Source: Bryoerythrophyllum caledonicum (Eukaryota > Streptophyta > Bryopsida > Pottiales > Pottiaceae). From it: a DNA stretch of 64,000 nucleotides. This document shows, one piece after another, positions 1 to 11,611 of the stretch. Position 1 is the first letter of the stretch. Every line of letters starts with the position of its first letter. The notes under the pieces are model-generated. The model was not told the DNA's origin. It searched no databases and saw only the letters and a list, made by a program, of their open reading frames with translations. The translations under genes and the position numbers were made by a program. The DNA is taken from contig OZ020517.1 in NCBI GenBank assembly GCA_963971425.1, positions 26,492,668-26,556,667 of the forward strand, written 5' to 3'.

Positions 1-1076
1 ATGTAAACAAGCTCTCTATAATCAAGGTCTTGTCACCCTCCGGAGCAGTCAGATAAACTTTTTTTTCTTGTAGGAACAAAGAAGAGCCACCTTCAGAATT
101 AAGTACAAGTGCAACCTCGTAAACAAGATACGCTAGTGTTATAAAGAAATTCCACACTGAGAGTAAACACTGGCAACACAAAACTTGAAAGTTGGATCAA
201 TTCCTTCCACAGGTTTTGCAATCCTCTCAGGTCTTGATCAAGATCACAGCTCCAGAAATGATACAGTGCTATATATCAGCGTACACTAGCTCCTTGACAT
301 GATGATTGTGATCAATGTGCACTTAGAACCCTGACTCTCTTCATAACAAGTGAATCTCAAAAGTCCAATGTACTTTCACCTGTAAATTGAGCATCTAAAC
401 AACAGCAGCACACCAATAATATCAAGCTCCACTTGTTCAAGAGAGCACCGTCACCTGTCTCCAACGAAACGTGCAAGAAACATTGTGAGAAGCGACACCA
501 TGCATCCGTTAATTGAAGTGCGACCTTATACAATTAATAACCTCCCTAGCAATGGAAAATAAAAAGAATACCATAGACTCCTCTTGCTAGCACCGTGAAG
601 GAATTGAAGGGTTACAACCTGGTCTAGATGATGCACTATTAAGCAGCAAAAGGAACGACTCAATAGAGCAAGTTCACCGAAGACTGAATGATTCCCTTTG
701 CTGATTGTGGGAAGCACACGAAAGCAGATTGGAAAGAAGGGAGGACAACCCAACGCTTGTTGACTTTCCATTTCGCACCATTTGTCTACATGAAATAAAT
801 AGATCCCACCAAGCGTGGAGTAGCGGAAGGGTGTCGTAGGCATGGAGCGGGAGGAGGGTGCTAATGAACTGGAGGGGTGGTTTGCAAAACCTCTTGACTC
901 TGCAAAAACCTCCAATTCATTAACACTTCCTACCACACCTCCACATTCCACGTCCTCCACACCTGCCAATGATCCAACTAGTGTTGAAAATGTAAGGGGT
1001 CACCCGTGTTGAAAGCGTAGGAGAGCCTCCCTCGCCACTAAGGGCGGGTTGAAACGGGGGAGCGCCTCCTTGCCCG
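1..1076. other. Left-end region without recognisable gene
   Basis: Short open frames occur on the minus strand, but none has a recognisable domain, splice structure or codon pattern. The last 100 bases become GC-rich and run into the inverted repeat at 1090-1180. I see no RNA gene here. Confidence 0.5.
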
Positions 1077-1089
1077 ATAGCCTCCCCTG

Positions 1090-2665
1090 CCCGCCCTCCC
1101 TCCCCTGTTCCAGTAGCTCTTGCTCCCACTCCTTGGCCCAAACCTGCACCTCCTGATACCCGCCCACTGCTGACACCCACCTACTGCTAGTACCCGCCTA
1201 CCCGAGGGTCCAGGCCTCCGTAGGGACTCCAAAGGGACCAAGGACCAGACCATTGGAGCACCTCAAACAACTCTAGCCCCTAAAGACTTTGCACTTTGAC
1301 CTCAATTATCTTTTAACCTGTATGGTCACAATTCACCAAAAATTTACCACATCATCTCATACAAGTTTATAAGAAGATCCTATGGTTACATTCACAAAAA
1401 AAGTTACTCTTGATTCATAATTAATGTATTGTGTAAAGATCCCTCTAAAATGTCTTGATCCTTTCAGGGCTAGTATGCCACACACAAAGTGTTTTAGTAA
1501 TTAGTTTACCAATCTAATGAAAACTTATGTATAACATGTAAGGTTTAGAAATGAAAAAAATAAATGAAAAAAATAACTACATAATTGAAATGTATAATTA
1601 TTGCTCATGAATTTACACTCATCCCTCCAATTAGTTATAGCCAAATCTAGCCCCGGTGGATGGAGGTGGTAAGAACTTAGTAGAGGTTAAATTTAGCAGG
1701 AGATTTAGTAGAGGTTTGGTAAGCTCCGCTGGATTGCACCATGAGCGCTTGTACTCTTTGGCGATCTCTTGCAGCCACCCGCACCCTCCGTGAACTTGAA
1801 GCGTTGTGATGTTGATCACCTACCACCAAAACCCTAGTTTGACTTGTTGCTTCGCACAGAGTTGCCACTTCGTGCGTTCAATTCAATAAATTGAGAGGAT
1901 GGTTTCTTGGAAATTCAATCGTGGTTGGAAAATTGAGAGTTGGATTTTGAGGATTTGGTGTTGGATTTAGGAAGATTGATTGGTGGTTTTTGAGGATCTC
2001 ATTCTGGTGGCGTAGTTTGGGAGACATTTTCAGGAATGTAACCCCAGAGAGTATCAGATTCCCTTCTCTCCCTCCTCATTACTTTAAACACCATACATTC
2101 TCTAGAGTAAAAGGTGAATCTGTGCATCTTTTAGCAAGATATGAGATTTGATATAGGGCATCTTGAATCAAAATGGAAACAACTCGATGTTAGACATGAG
2201 TTCCAAATTTTTGATCACGTAGGATGAGATTCGACATGCAAAAACAACATATTCAAACATGGCGCATGAATTTTTTTCCCAACCACCCAAACAACAACTC
2301 CAACCCGCCTCTACAATCTAATCAACAAGATATTGAAAACAAAACCCACAAACCCACAATCACAAAGATGGAGCGCAACGTAGAGACGGAGGAAACAATC
2401 AACGAAAGAGACGATGGGTTGAGAGGAAGCACACAAGTTCAGTGAAATGGTATAACTTAGCAAAGGTTATAACATTTGTTGAGGTTATAAGTAGTTGAGA
2501 TTATAGTTAGCCAAGGTTATAAATTAGCAGAATTATAACTTATGAGAGGTATAACTTATGGGAGGGATGAGTGTAAATCAGCAGTGGGCAGGTAGAGGGA
2601 GGCACAGGTTTGGGTCGGGGAGTGGGGGCGAGAGCTATTGGAACGGGCGAGGGAGAATTGACCCC
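1090..2665. repeat. Long imperfect inverted repeat, left arm interrupted by a MITE
   Basis: The GC-rich block at about 1090-1180 reappears in reverse complement at about 2577-2665; both read as a cagtgggc...ggaacggg-type sequence. Just inside, the block at 1612-1638 (ttacactcatccctcc) matches the reverse complement of about 2545-2571. On the right the two matching blocks are adjacent. On the left they are about 430 bp apart, and that gap holds the small MITE at 1277-1469. This suggests a foldback or TIR-type element whose left arm took later insertions. The outer ends and any target duplication were not resolved. Confidence 0.5.
1277..1469. mobile_element. Short piggyBac-like MITE (193 bp)
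   Basis: The element starts CCCCTAAAGAC and ends with its near-complement CCTTTCAGGG, flanked by CTAG on both sides, probably a decayed TTAA or a variant target. The interior (ttaccacatcatctcata, then agaagatcctatggttaca) matches the 217-bp element at 28327-28543, so the two are one family. There is no coding capacity. Confidence 0.6.
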
Positions 2666-2699
2666 CTCGCTCGTCCTCACCCGAGGTGGGCCCCGTCTT

Positions 2700-3386
2700 A
2701 ATTGCATGGGGTCATTTTTCTGGCCATCTTATTTTGGGGGTTCCAAAGGTTTTTTTGGATTTTTTTGACAAATTTGGGGCCTACGGCTATTGTTTACCCA
2801 AGTGTCCCTCTCTTGCTATTAATAGGGCCCCATCCAAAAACAAAGTAGGTCCAGGGCAATCTTGCATTTCGAAACGGAATCACTGTTACAGCAAAGTGTT
2901 GTGTAATATGGATTATCTCTGACGTTTTTCACTTCCTGTTCTGCAGTTCTGCAAAGAGGGTGAGTGAAGTTTGTCACAAGAGACATAAACAGGCGACCTT
3001 TTCCAGGTTTTCAGTGAGTGAAAAGTGACACATCTGGAATCAAAAGCGACGGCCCACATACCTCACCACTGGAACGTGTGCTAAACCTGACGAATACCAC
3101 GTGATACCTACCTGTTACCTAGGTGATACCATGTTGATACTCAGGCGAGTATCGTGTGAGATTCCAAGCTCAATCAAAGCTGTCCAGAGTAATCTATGTC
3201 ACGCAAGGTGTCTTCGTAACTTAAACATGTCGCTAGTCGCACAGCAGCGGGATTTGACAGCTTCCGCGATTTCATGGACGGAACGCTTTCCACGCATCGT
3301 GTAGATGAGCATATGCTCATGTTTCATGTCCAAGAGCTCCTTACATGAAGAGACGAGGATGAAGTGGTGAGAGAGTCAGTGACGCG
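2700..3386. other. 5' flank of the GH127-like gene
   Basis: This stretch has no gene. It presumably contains the promoter and 5' UTR of the gene starting at 3387. I could not pick a convincing TATA box. Confidence 0.4.
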
Positions 3387-6300
3387 ATGGCGAGCCACCG
3401 ATCGAGGATGATAAATCCGACGAGGTTGATGAATCCGACGAGGTTGAGTCGAGAATGCGGTTTTCTCTTGTGTTTTGTTATGTGTTTTGTCGTGGGTTTG
3501 TCGGACGGGAAAGAGTGTAACAATGTTCCCACGGAGCGCGTCTCGCACACAATTCGCGCTCAGGGGTTGTGGGAGGAGGTTGCTGTGGATGGCGAGAGCT
3601 CCCAAGGCGTGCTGGCCATGCCGAAGTCAGCCCTAATTAGCTCCTTCACGAAATTCTTGAGTGGGTGGAAGCAGCGCCGCGAGCTGGACGACGACGTGGT
3701 GGTGGATTTTGACGACTGGGGACAAGCATGGATGAAAAATCGGAGGATGCGCGGAGGAGGCTCCAGCGACGACTCGCATTCACGGCGACGCAGCTTGGAA
3801 GGCGCGTCGATGTTGAAGGATGTCAGCTTGCACAAGGTTTGTAGAATCATTTCACCAGGGTGTTGGTTGTTTGAAGGTGGTAATTCGAACCCTTGGTTTG
3901 TGCACAGGTGAGATTGGGAGCAGCCTCGCCGCAGTTTGTGGCTCAGAACACCAACTTGCAGTACTTGTTGGAGCTGGATGTAGACAGCATGGTGTGGAGT
4001 TTTCGCAAGGTCGCAAATCTGGATGCTCCTGGCAAACCGTATGGTGGCTGGGAATCGCCCGTGTCTGAGCTCCGAGGACACTTCGTCGGTCAGACAATGC
4101 ATCAAGTCCTTTCCTCTCCTGGATATCACTGATAATGGAAAAATAAACCATGTGTTTAGTATGATTGTTTCAGAGAAAACTCCCAACGTTGAGGAGGGTT
4201 TTACCTTTTCGGATTTCACCTCTGCGAGGGTTTAGTTGAGTTTTGAATTGTTTCCTGTCACATCTGATTTGGTTTGAAATGCTCTCTACAGGTCATTATT
4301 TGAGTGCATCTGCGTTGATGTGGGCAAGTACGCACAATGAGACGCTTCAGAAGAAGATGAATGCTCTTGTTCGCGCTTTGAAAGAGTGTCAAACGAGCAT
4401 TGGGACAGGCTATCTCTCTGCATTTCCTTCTGAATTCTTCGATCGGTTTGAAGCCATTCAGTATGTTTGGGCGCCATACTACACGATACATAAGGTACGA
4501 GACACTTCGACGCATTCATTCTGAGAGCTATGATGCCTAGATGCTATAATAGCTTTTGCATTGACTCTGTAGACCGCGCTGAAATAGAAAAGGATTGTGA
4601 CTTCTGACAACGGAATGGAATTGCTTCGTATGTGGAGACGCTGGAGTAGACTCAAGCTTGTATGTTTGATCAGATTATGGCAGGGCTGCTGGATCAGTAC
4701 ATGTTGGCAGAGTCCAAAGATGCTCTGGACATGGTCGTGGACATGGCCAATTATTTCCACAAAAGGGTCAAGAGTGTGATTGAAAGATACACGATAGAAC
4801 GTCACTGGAGATCCTTAAACGAAGAGACAGGCGGTATGAATGATGTTCTTTATCGATTATACACCGTTACGGTGAGCCCTCTTTTTTTGCAGCCCACTTT
4901 CCTTGAATTTTCTGGTTTTATGAAAAGAAACGGAGTCCAAGCTACTCTCCACTGCTACTGTTCTCTAGGCTCTTAGGTTGCAAAGTAGAATGCTGTACTT
5001 TCTTAGTAATCTGATGAAATTATGTGAAACAGAACGACAACGATCATTTGGAGCTTGCGCACCTCTTCGACAAACCATGTTTCCTTGGTCCTCTTGCCCT
5101 CCAGGTACTTTTCTAATGCCGAATTCTAGACTGGTTTGTCGATAATCACAAATCTCTTGGCCCTTACGACATTGGCTGCTCCAGGCGGATCATCTCTCTG
5201 GCTTTCATTCAAATACACATATTCCTGTCGTTGTTGGAGCCCAGATGCGTTATGAGGTGACCGGCGATCCGATTTACAGAGTACGCCACTCCTCTGATTT
5301 CTCCTAGTCTTCACTCCATTTTCAAATATGGGACATGTCTTAAGGTTATTGTATGGTGGCATTATTTCCCTTATCCTTTACCTTGATATCCTTTCAGAGT
5401 ATCGCAGAATACTTCTTGAGAATTGTTGCTTCATCACACAGCTACGCCACCGGCGGCACTTCAGTCTCTGAGTTCTGGTAAGTAGATTGGTTGCTGTCAA
5501 AAACTCTGTTTCTATACCTGCTTCCACCAACATCAGATTTTTACTAGATTTCACAGACCAGAGAACTCTTTCTGATTGTGGAATCTCAAGAGCAGGTCGG
5601 ATCCAATGCGACAGGGTGATACTTTGCACACTGAAAATCAGGAGACTTGCACCACCTACAATATGCTCAAGGTTTGTCTCATGCTTTTCTACCTGGATAT
5701 GCTATGGACACGTTTGTAGAGTACTATGCTCCAGATTTGCAGAGTACAACCATATTCTCTTACGTGTTGATGTTATGCACCAACGTTAGTGGTATGATGG
5801 GACTCTGCTACAGATTGCAAGGACTCTATTCCGATGGACCAAGAAAATCAAATACATGGATTACTATGAGCGCGCACTTGTAAATGGTATTCTTGGAACT
5901 CAAAGGGGGCAGCAACCTGGAGTGATGATCTACATGATGCCGATGGGGCCCGGCGTATCAAAGGCTAAGAGCTATCATGGCTGGGGGAACAAGTTTGATT
6001 CCTTCTGGTGCTGCTATGGATCCTGTAAGCTCTCCACTCTTTGGATTCTCATTCACCATCTCTCATCTCCTATTATATCTTTTCACAGCTGGTGTCTCTT
6101 CTATCCTGATAATGTTGTCTACTCAGGTTTTAGATATTACTTTGGATCTGTGTAAGATCTGTCATTTGATTGTGATTTCGGTGCAGCAATTGAGTCGTTT
6201 GCAAAGCTGGGCGACTCTATCTACTTCGAAGAGGACGGTGAGAGCCCTGCAGTGTACATCACCCAATTCGTGAGCAGCGATTACGAGTGGGACGCAGCTG

Positions 6301-7449
6301 GACTCGTGCTCCATCAGTCACACAAGCCCTTGGATGTTGAGGAATCCGTACTGGAAGTGACTCTCTCCGTCTCTCGTGGTGCAAGTGCCTCCGCAAACGA
6401 GGAAGATGCAGCAATCCACATCCGCATTCCGGCATGGACACCTGAGAAGGGTTGCCGTGCTTACCTGAATGGCAAAGAGGTTGACTCGGCTCCGGTTCCA
6501 GGTATGAAGCACTCTTGCATTGTGTGGACCAATGATTCTCTTGATGTGGTAGAGCTCATTCATGTTCTCTTTTGTTTGCTCAGGAAAATTCTTCAGCATC
6601 GTGCGAACATGGAGTCCTGACGATCAAGTAACGCTTTTGCTGCCCATGAGCCTCCGGTTGGAGAAAATTCAAGGTATAGCTAGTTCTTTGAGTGGCTTTT
6701 TTACGTGTTGGTTTCAAGTTTTTAAACTGGTTTGTTGGATTCATGGCGCAGATGATCGCGGTCGGTATGCGTCACTTCATGCGATCATGTACGGTCCGTT
6801 TGTGATGACGGGACTGAGCACGGGCGAGTGGGAGCTGGGGCATTTCGGAGAGCTCTCAGAGCGGATACGCCCCGTTCCAGCGGCTCACCGCAACCAGTTG
6901 TCGACGTTCTCCCAAGGTCCGCTTGTCATGGCCTGCGACAACGGCACGGCCGTCATGAGCTCCACTCCACTAGTGGATGGGACGAACCAGTGTGGACTTG
7001 CAACGTTCCGAGTGGCAGATCACCCCAAGACGACGAGTGCAGCGCAAGAAAGCAGGCGGCTCGTCTCCCTGGAGCTTTTCAGCCAACCGGGGCGTTTCCT
7101 GAAATACAACGGCAAAGATAGTCTCATCTCCGCTGGATCCCCAGGCGAAGACGCGGTGTTTGTTTTCCTCCCAGGTTTGACAGGGAAGAGCGGCACGGTG
7201 TCGTTCGAGGCTGCGAGTCAGGCTGGTTGCTTCCTGAGTTCGAGCTCCGACGCAACTGGTGGTATATTCCTACGGTGTAAGAACGATGACAGTGCCTTCA
7301 ATGCCATGAGCACATTCTCTATTCAATCGGGCGCCGCGGCATACCATCCCCTCAGCTTCGTTGCCGAAGGCGAGTATCGGAGCTTCCTCCTTGCCCCGCT
7401 GAATTCCTTGCGAGATGAAACCTATACCATTTACTTCGACATACAGTGA
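3387..7449 (+). CDS. GH127 (DUF1680) beta-L-arabinofuranosidase-like protein, 12 exons
   Basis: Exons: 3387-3836, 3908-4088, 4292-4494, 4674-4871, 5033-5104, 5185-5280, 5398-5477, 5596-5671, 5814-6024, 6187-6501, 6584-6673, 6752-7449. All junctions are GT-AG, phases agree, and the joined frame gives 889 residues, close to plant homologues (about 860). The N-terminus has a hydrophobic segment around residues 25-40 (FLLCFVMCFVVG), a likely signal peptide or anchor, implying a secretory or wall location. Met8 or Met15 are alternative starts. Conserved blocks follow: PYGGWESPVSELRGHF, YLSASALMWAST, AGLLDQYML, SHSYATGGTSVSEFW. The ETC motif (E443, C445) and WCCYG (C518, C519) match the Glu plus three Cys that bind zinc in GH127 enzymes, one Cys being the nucleophile. 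The C-terminal part (about 720-889) is beta-rich and AbfB-like. The family removes L-arabinofuranose from glycans; the exact substrate is inferred. It looks intact. Confidence 0.93.
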
Positions 7450-7577
7450 GAGCTATCAATAGTACAGTTGTAGTATGCCAGATATAAACAGTGGGGTTAG
7501 AGCTCGAAATCACCGCTGATTGTAATTGAATTCTTCGAAGGTAATCAGATAAACTTCACTGTACATAGACTAAGCCA

Positions 7578-8618
7578 CTACTCTCGGATAGGTTTGAAAT
7601 TGCGGTAAGCGACCACGGCGTAGAAAGGATCCCTGGCGGCAGACGCAAAGAGGTTGGTAAAGAAAGAGAAGGGGTTGTTGTCCTGTGACAGCTTGGCCTC
7701 CGTTGGCATCTTCTTCACCACCTCCGGCGCTGTGAACCCGTCGATGCACTGGAAGTACTGCTTCACGAGCTGGGTTCGGCTGTAATCGCTGCCATCGCGC
7801 CATGCGGCCACGGCTTTCTCGTAGAACATCCGGTTGCTGAAGCTCACGATGCACACCCCGCCGGGCCGGAGCACGCGGTAGATCTCCGCAAACACCTTCT
7901 CCGGCTGCTCCAAGTACTGCACGCTCACGGTGCAGACGACGGCGTCGAAGGAACCGTCGCCATTCTCCAGCTTCGGCTCCGCGTTCAGATCCTTCACGAA
8001 GAAGTGGTCTAGCTGCCGGTTGCGTGAAAGCTCTTGCGCGTTCAGGCCATGGCCAACTACACGCTTATACTTCTTGTCGGCTGCACATATAAATAGAAGA
8101 GAATCAAACCATCCACTTCCCAGCTATGATAAGATCCATAACTGGTCCAATTTTCCAACGACCTGGAAAAGTACCATATCCTTTCACAGGATACTGACAT
8201 GAAGAAGATGACAGAATAAAGAAATTAGGGTACCTGGCAAATGGCTGACCCAGGAGCTCATGAGATCCAGCACCTCGGCGTCGTCAGGAATGCGCTCGCG
8301 GTAGAGGTTGGTGAGAGCGGAGAGAAAGTGGTCGTCGACGTGAGTGACCAATCTGGGAGCGGAGTAGAACCCCCTGTCCGAAGCAAGGTTCAACTTCGTC
8401 CTGCCCTCTTTGTTCAAAACCTGGCGCAGGATTCGACCGCCAGGCTGCGAGTCAGTCATGCCGCTGCTGCTACTGCTGCTGCACTCCGGCGTGGCCATCA
8501 TCATCCCGCTCCGCCTCTCCGGCACCAGAAAAAACGCGTTCCTCTGAACAGTGAAGAAGCACGAGGCGGAGAGACCAGGGCTGATTGTCGCTGGCTGTGC
8601 AAGATTGACCGCTGCCAT
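7578..8618 (-). CDS. SAM-dependent methyltransferase (Methyltransf_11-like), probably plastid-targeted
   Basis: Two exons, 8618-8234 and 8080-7578, join GT-AG in phase to give 295 residues. The first 35-40 residues are rich in Ala, Ser and hydroxylated residues with few acids, like a transit peptide. The core has a variant SAM-binding strand (VLDLMSSWVSHLP), then VVGHGLNAQEL, FDAVVCTVSVQYLEQP, and the class I post-motif RVLRPGGVCIVSFSNRMFY. These blocks are typical of a conserved plant and cyanobacterial methyltransferase group with no settled substrate. Motif I lacks the usual GxGxG, which is normal for this group as I recall it. The gene converges on the GH127 gene with about 130 bp between stops, so the two 3' UTRs may overlap. 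The substrate is unknown. Confidence 0.88.
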
Positions 8619-9107
8619 AGCTACTGCAAGAAACCCACTTCAGAACCAGCGCAAATAATCTTACACTCCATGGCATGCTCTCCCATGCGATCAAAAACAG
8701 AAGAACTCAAGAGGATGTCCCACTTCTGACCTGATTGCAAGACGAGCTCTCAGCCCACATGCATGCAGTTGTGACAATGCCTTGAAGCTGCTGCTGCTCC
8801 CGGGATTCTTCTGCAAGTTATTACTCGAATCCTGGCTTGAATGACCTAGGATTGGGAGGAGAATTCTCACACTGGTTGCCTAGTAAAGGTGAGATGCAAC
8901 ATGGTGAATGGAGGTCGCGAGAGTCGCCGCGCGAGTGACAAGTCAGTGAGCCATTTGAGGCTGATGGTGCAGCCCACGTGGGATGAACTAGGCCTCTCTC
9001 GTGTGCTTCTCAAGTTGCACAACCAACAAAAGGCAAATGTGTCAATTCCCTGTGGTGTTCGGCAAAATCTATTCCTTGTGTAGACTGTATATCATCCAGT
9101 CGTTGTG
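8619..9107. other. 5' flank of the methyltransferase gene
   Basis: No gene is seen. The promoter of the minus-strand methyltransferase should lie here. Open frames on both strands lack family features. Confidence 0.4.
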
Positions 9108-9111
9108 TTAA

Positions 9112-9388
9112 TCCTTTAAGGATGACAGGCCCATAGGTGGTCATTTTGAAGTAAATTGCGAAAAGCAAATCTGAAAGATCATCGCAGCCCGATTCGCAAA
9201 TTAAGATAACTTGCATGGAATTGTGCGCTTGTGACAAAATGCGGTGAGAATGTGCATTGGAGTCGGATGGATGAACTACAATGAAGTGGGGTTGGTATGA
9301 AATGTACCCTTTGTGTAAATAATGATCTATACGATCTAATACACTTGTAGATTCTCTTAGGTCTCATGAGCTCGTAGGCCTTAAAGGG
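9112..9388. mobile_element. TTAA-flanked MITE, copy 1 (277 bp)
   Basis: The element reads TTAA, then TCCTTTAAGG at the left and CCTTAAAGGG, then TTAA at the right. Terminal inverted repeats and TTAA targets are the piggyBac hallmark. The interior (cataggtggtca, then gatgaactac, then gagctcgtagg) recurs in the neighbouring copy at about 9478-9774. It is non-coding. Confidence 0.6.
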
Positions 9389-9477
9389 TTAAGTGGGTCC
9401 TCCACATTGGAAAAATGTGAGATGAATGGAATTATTTGTAAAGTCATGCAAAGATTTGGCATCTTTTAACATTCTAA

Positions 9478-9774
9478 ACCCTTCAAGGAGGAGAGATCCA
9501 TAGGTGGTCACTTTTGGAGTAATCTACAAATTAGGTGGACTAATACTTTATTTCAATTTGTTCCACGACCTAAGTTTAGTTCCGAGGATCTGTGCAGTTC
9601 AGACAAAGGTGGTGAGAATGTGTGCCGATATCAATTAGGCGAACTACTACCCAAGGGCCAAACTGTGAGTTGGGGTTACGATGAAATGTACCCTTATTGT
9701 AAATGATGTTCTATGTAATCTATTATTGACGTGGATTATTCCCATGCCTCGTGAGCTTGTAGGTTTTAAAGGGT
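9478..9774. mobile_element. Diverged second copy of the same MITE
   Basis: It begins ACCCTTCAAGG and ends TTTTAAAGGGTTAT, with the same interior landmarks and orientation as the copy about 90 bp upstream (cataggtggtcac, aggcgaactact, gtgagcttgtagg). The TTAA on either side has decayed. Two separate insertions or a tandem duplication would both explain it. Confidence 0.5.
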
Positions 9775-10181
9775 TATTTATTATAATCAGCCCTAAATAA
9801 CTCTTAATTTGTATATTTAACTCAGAGTGGAAATACACGGTGAAGATTTGTGGACAAGATGATCTTCCCATCCTCCTTTTCACTTCTAAAATTACTTCTA
9901 ACTTGGGTTTAGAGACTAACCAGCTCTTCCACTGACTTAATAAGGATGCATTCTTCAAGATGGCATGGTGATTGCTCTTACCATCTCCTTATTACTACTT
10001 GAAAGACGATGACATTACATTATCCTGAAAAGAAATTCCGATGGTCAAGTCGAATATTACAAAAAATTGTTCAATTTGGTACCATCCAAGAACGGTTGGT
10101 AATATTTTGTGTCATATGGTGAGAAATCTAAATGATTTGTTTGGCATGGATATTTCTTGGCAGAAGTTTACCAACAAAACT
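9775..10181. other. Insertion site of the methyltransferase retrotransposon
   Basis: No recognisable gene. The sequence up to about 10181 appears to resume after 17042, so this is the pre-insertion locus, possibly an older degraded repeat. Confidence 0.35.
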
Positions 10182-10647
10182 GTCGTGTAAAGAAAGATTG
10201 ATAACCACAACAGATCGAGAGTCCTAACCAACATCGAATAAACAAAAAATATACACTAAAACAAGTATACATAATACACCCTTAAGAGTGAACAAGTATA
10301 AAATCACTCACGTAGTCAAGCGTCTCAAACTCCACAAAGGGAGAATCAACCAGTGCAAGTAGTATAGGAGAACGCGGAGCCTTCACTAATGATATATAAT
10401 CACTTACAAGCAAAGATAATCACTAACACTCTCTAACTCACATCACAAAGCTTGACTTCATAAAGACGTCAAGTCAAGCACGTGTGCGGCGCTATACGCA
10501 CACACATACAATCCTATGTGGATGAAAATCATCCACGGATGAATGCGGTGCGCCGCCGTTCGTCCCTAAACACACATAGATTAATAACAAACTAATTTAC
10601 GCTTAAAACTACGATACAAAGAAGCCCTTGACGCCATGTCCCATGGC
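10182..10647 (-). repeat. 3' LTR of the methyltransferase element, with an extra 100-bp segment
   Basis: The part at 10305-10647 matches the 5' LTR at 16696-17042. The outer 100 bp (10182-10281, tgtcgtgtaaagaaag...) are absent from the 5' LTR but recur just inside at 10651-10750 (tgtcgtgtaaagaaat...). The 3' end therefore reads segment S, LTR core, segment S'. Either the full LTR is about 465 bp and the 5' copy was truncated together with gag, or two LTRs were partly fused. Confidence 0.6.
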
Positions 10648-10650
10648 AGC

Positions 10651-10750
10651 TGTCGTGTAAAGAAATATCAATAACCACAACAGATCAAGAGTCCTAACCA
10701 ACATCAAATAAACGAAAAACATACACTATAACAAGTATAGACATAAGACC
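10651..10750 (-). repeat. Second copy of the LTR-edge segment
   Basis: This segment is about 88-90% identical to 10182-10281 (shared: ataaccacaacagatc, gagtcctaaccaacatc). It lies directly inside the 3' LTR, where a polypurine tract would be expected. Confidence 0.6.
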
Positions 10751-11070
10751 CTCAAGTGCCCCCTTAGCAGATAAATAGACCCTCTATCCAGCTAGGACCA
10801 TACAACACTAACAAGACTAAACGCCACGGTGATGTCGCTGCAACAACTTTACGCATCCAGTCGAAGATGTCGCCCGTCGCCAAATCAATAAGCATATGGA
10901 GAAATAACAAAGAGAGGGTAGGCCGGGTGCAATGTGAGCCCCATCTTTAATCGACTTAGCCAACTTTTTTGCCAATCCCGTGGTCACTCTCCACATTGCC
11001 TATCCCTGAATCGAAACGAGGAAATCCAACTGGATGGCAACGCACCAACAGTGACAAGTCCACGAGAAAT

Positions 11071-11520
11071 TCAAGCCGTTTCATCCAGTGAAACGTGGCT
11101 TGAACACCTCCGACAACGAAGGCAAGTCCAATCTTCGGACGGTAGAGTAGAAAGAAGCGGCGTCAGATAAGCCATATGCCAACCACGCTTGCAATGGTCA
11201 CAAAGCAACATGGTAGTCGCGCCCTTCTTCTCACCACACACAATACACGGAAGGCCGTCGAGCACAACCGCCAACTTCGGATGAACGGAGCTATCAATGG
11301 ATAAATGACATGAAGCGCAATTCTTAGAGTACTTCCGACACTCCCGGCCATCCTTGCTTTCGAGCAACAAGATGCCACTAGGCAACACATCCTTCACCCA
11401 AAGAATGGTATGCCCAGCCTTGGCGTCCACCGTCGTGGGCACCTCACGCTACAAATAAACGTAATCCCCCGTGGAAAAACGTCGCAGTTGAGGTCGGTAG
11501 GCACCGCTATAAATACGCGT
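11071..11520 (-). pseudogene. Post-integrase region with PHD finger
   Basis: The frame runs in-phase upstream of its first Met through a TAG to about 11520, with RRFSTGDYVYL, a tail seen after integrase in gypsy elements. It then reads DVLPSGILLLESKDGREC and YSKNCASCHL. The PHD finger is CIVC, then LLCDHCKRGWHM, then CLRC, a C4HC3 spacing. The Cys two residues after the zinc-binding His is Tyr here (HMAY instead of HMAC), a one-base change that should damage the finger. PHD fingers bind histone H3 tails, so the intact version could steer integration or the methyltransferase to particular chromatin (inference). Confidence 0.75.
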
Positions 11521-11611
11521 ACCGTAAGGTGTCACCGCGTTCAGCGATGGACAAGTTCTCCATGGCTATGAACATAGCCCGCTTGAAGAACTACGCTCAA
11601 TCCCGTAGAAA

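Noticed and set aside
920..1253. Short Gly/Arg-rich minus-strand proteins
   Set aside because: They come from the GC-rich arm of the inverted repeat and have no start context, splice structure or domain.
3560..4219. Minus-strand 219-codon open frame
   Set aside because: It overlaps exons 1 and 2 of the GH127 gene, whose splice phases and zinc-binding motifs are convincing.
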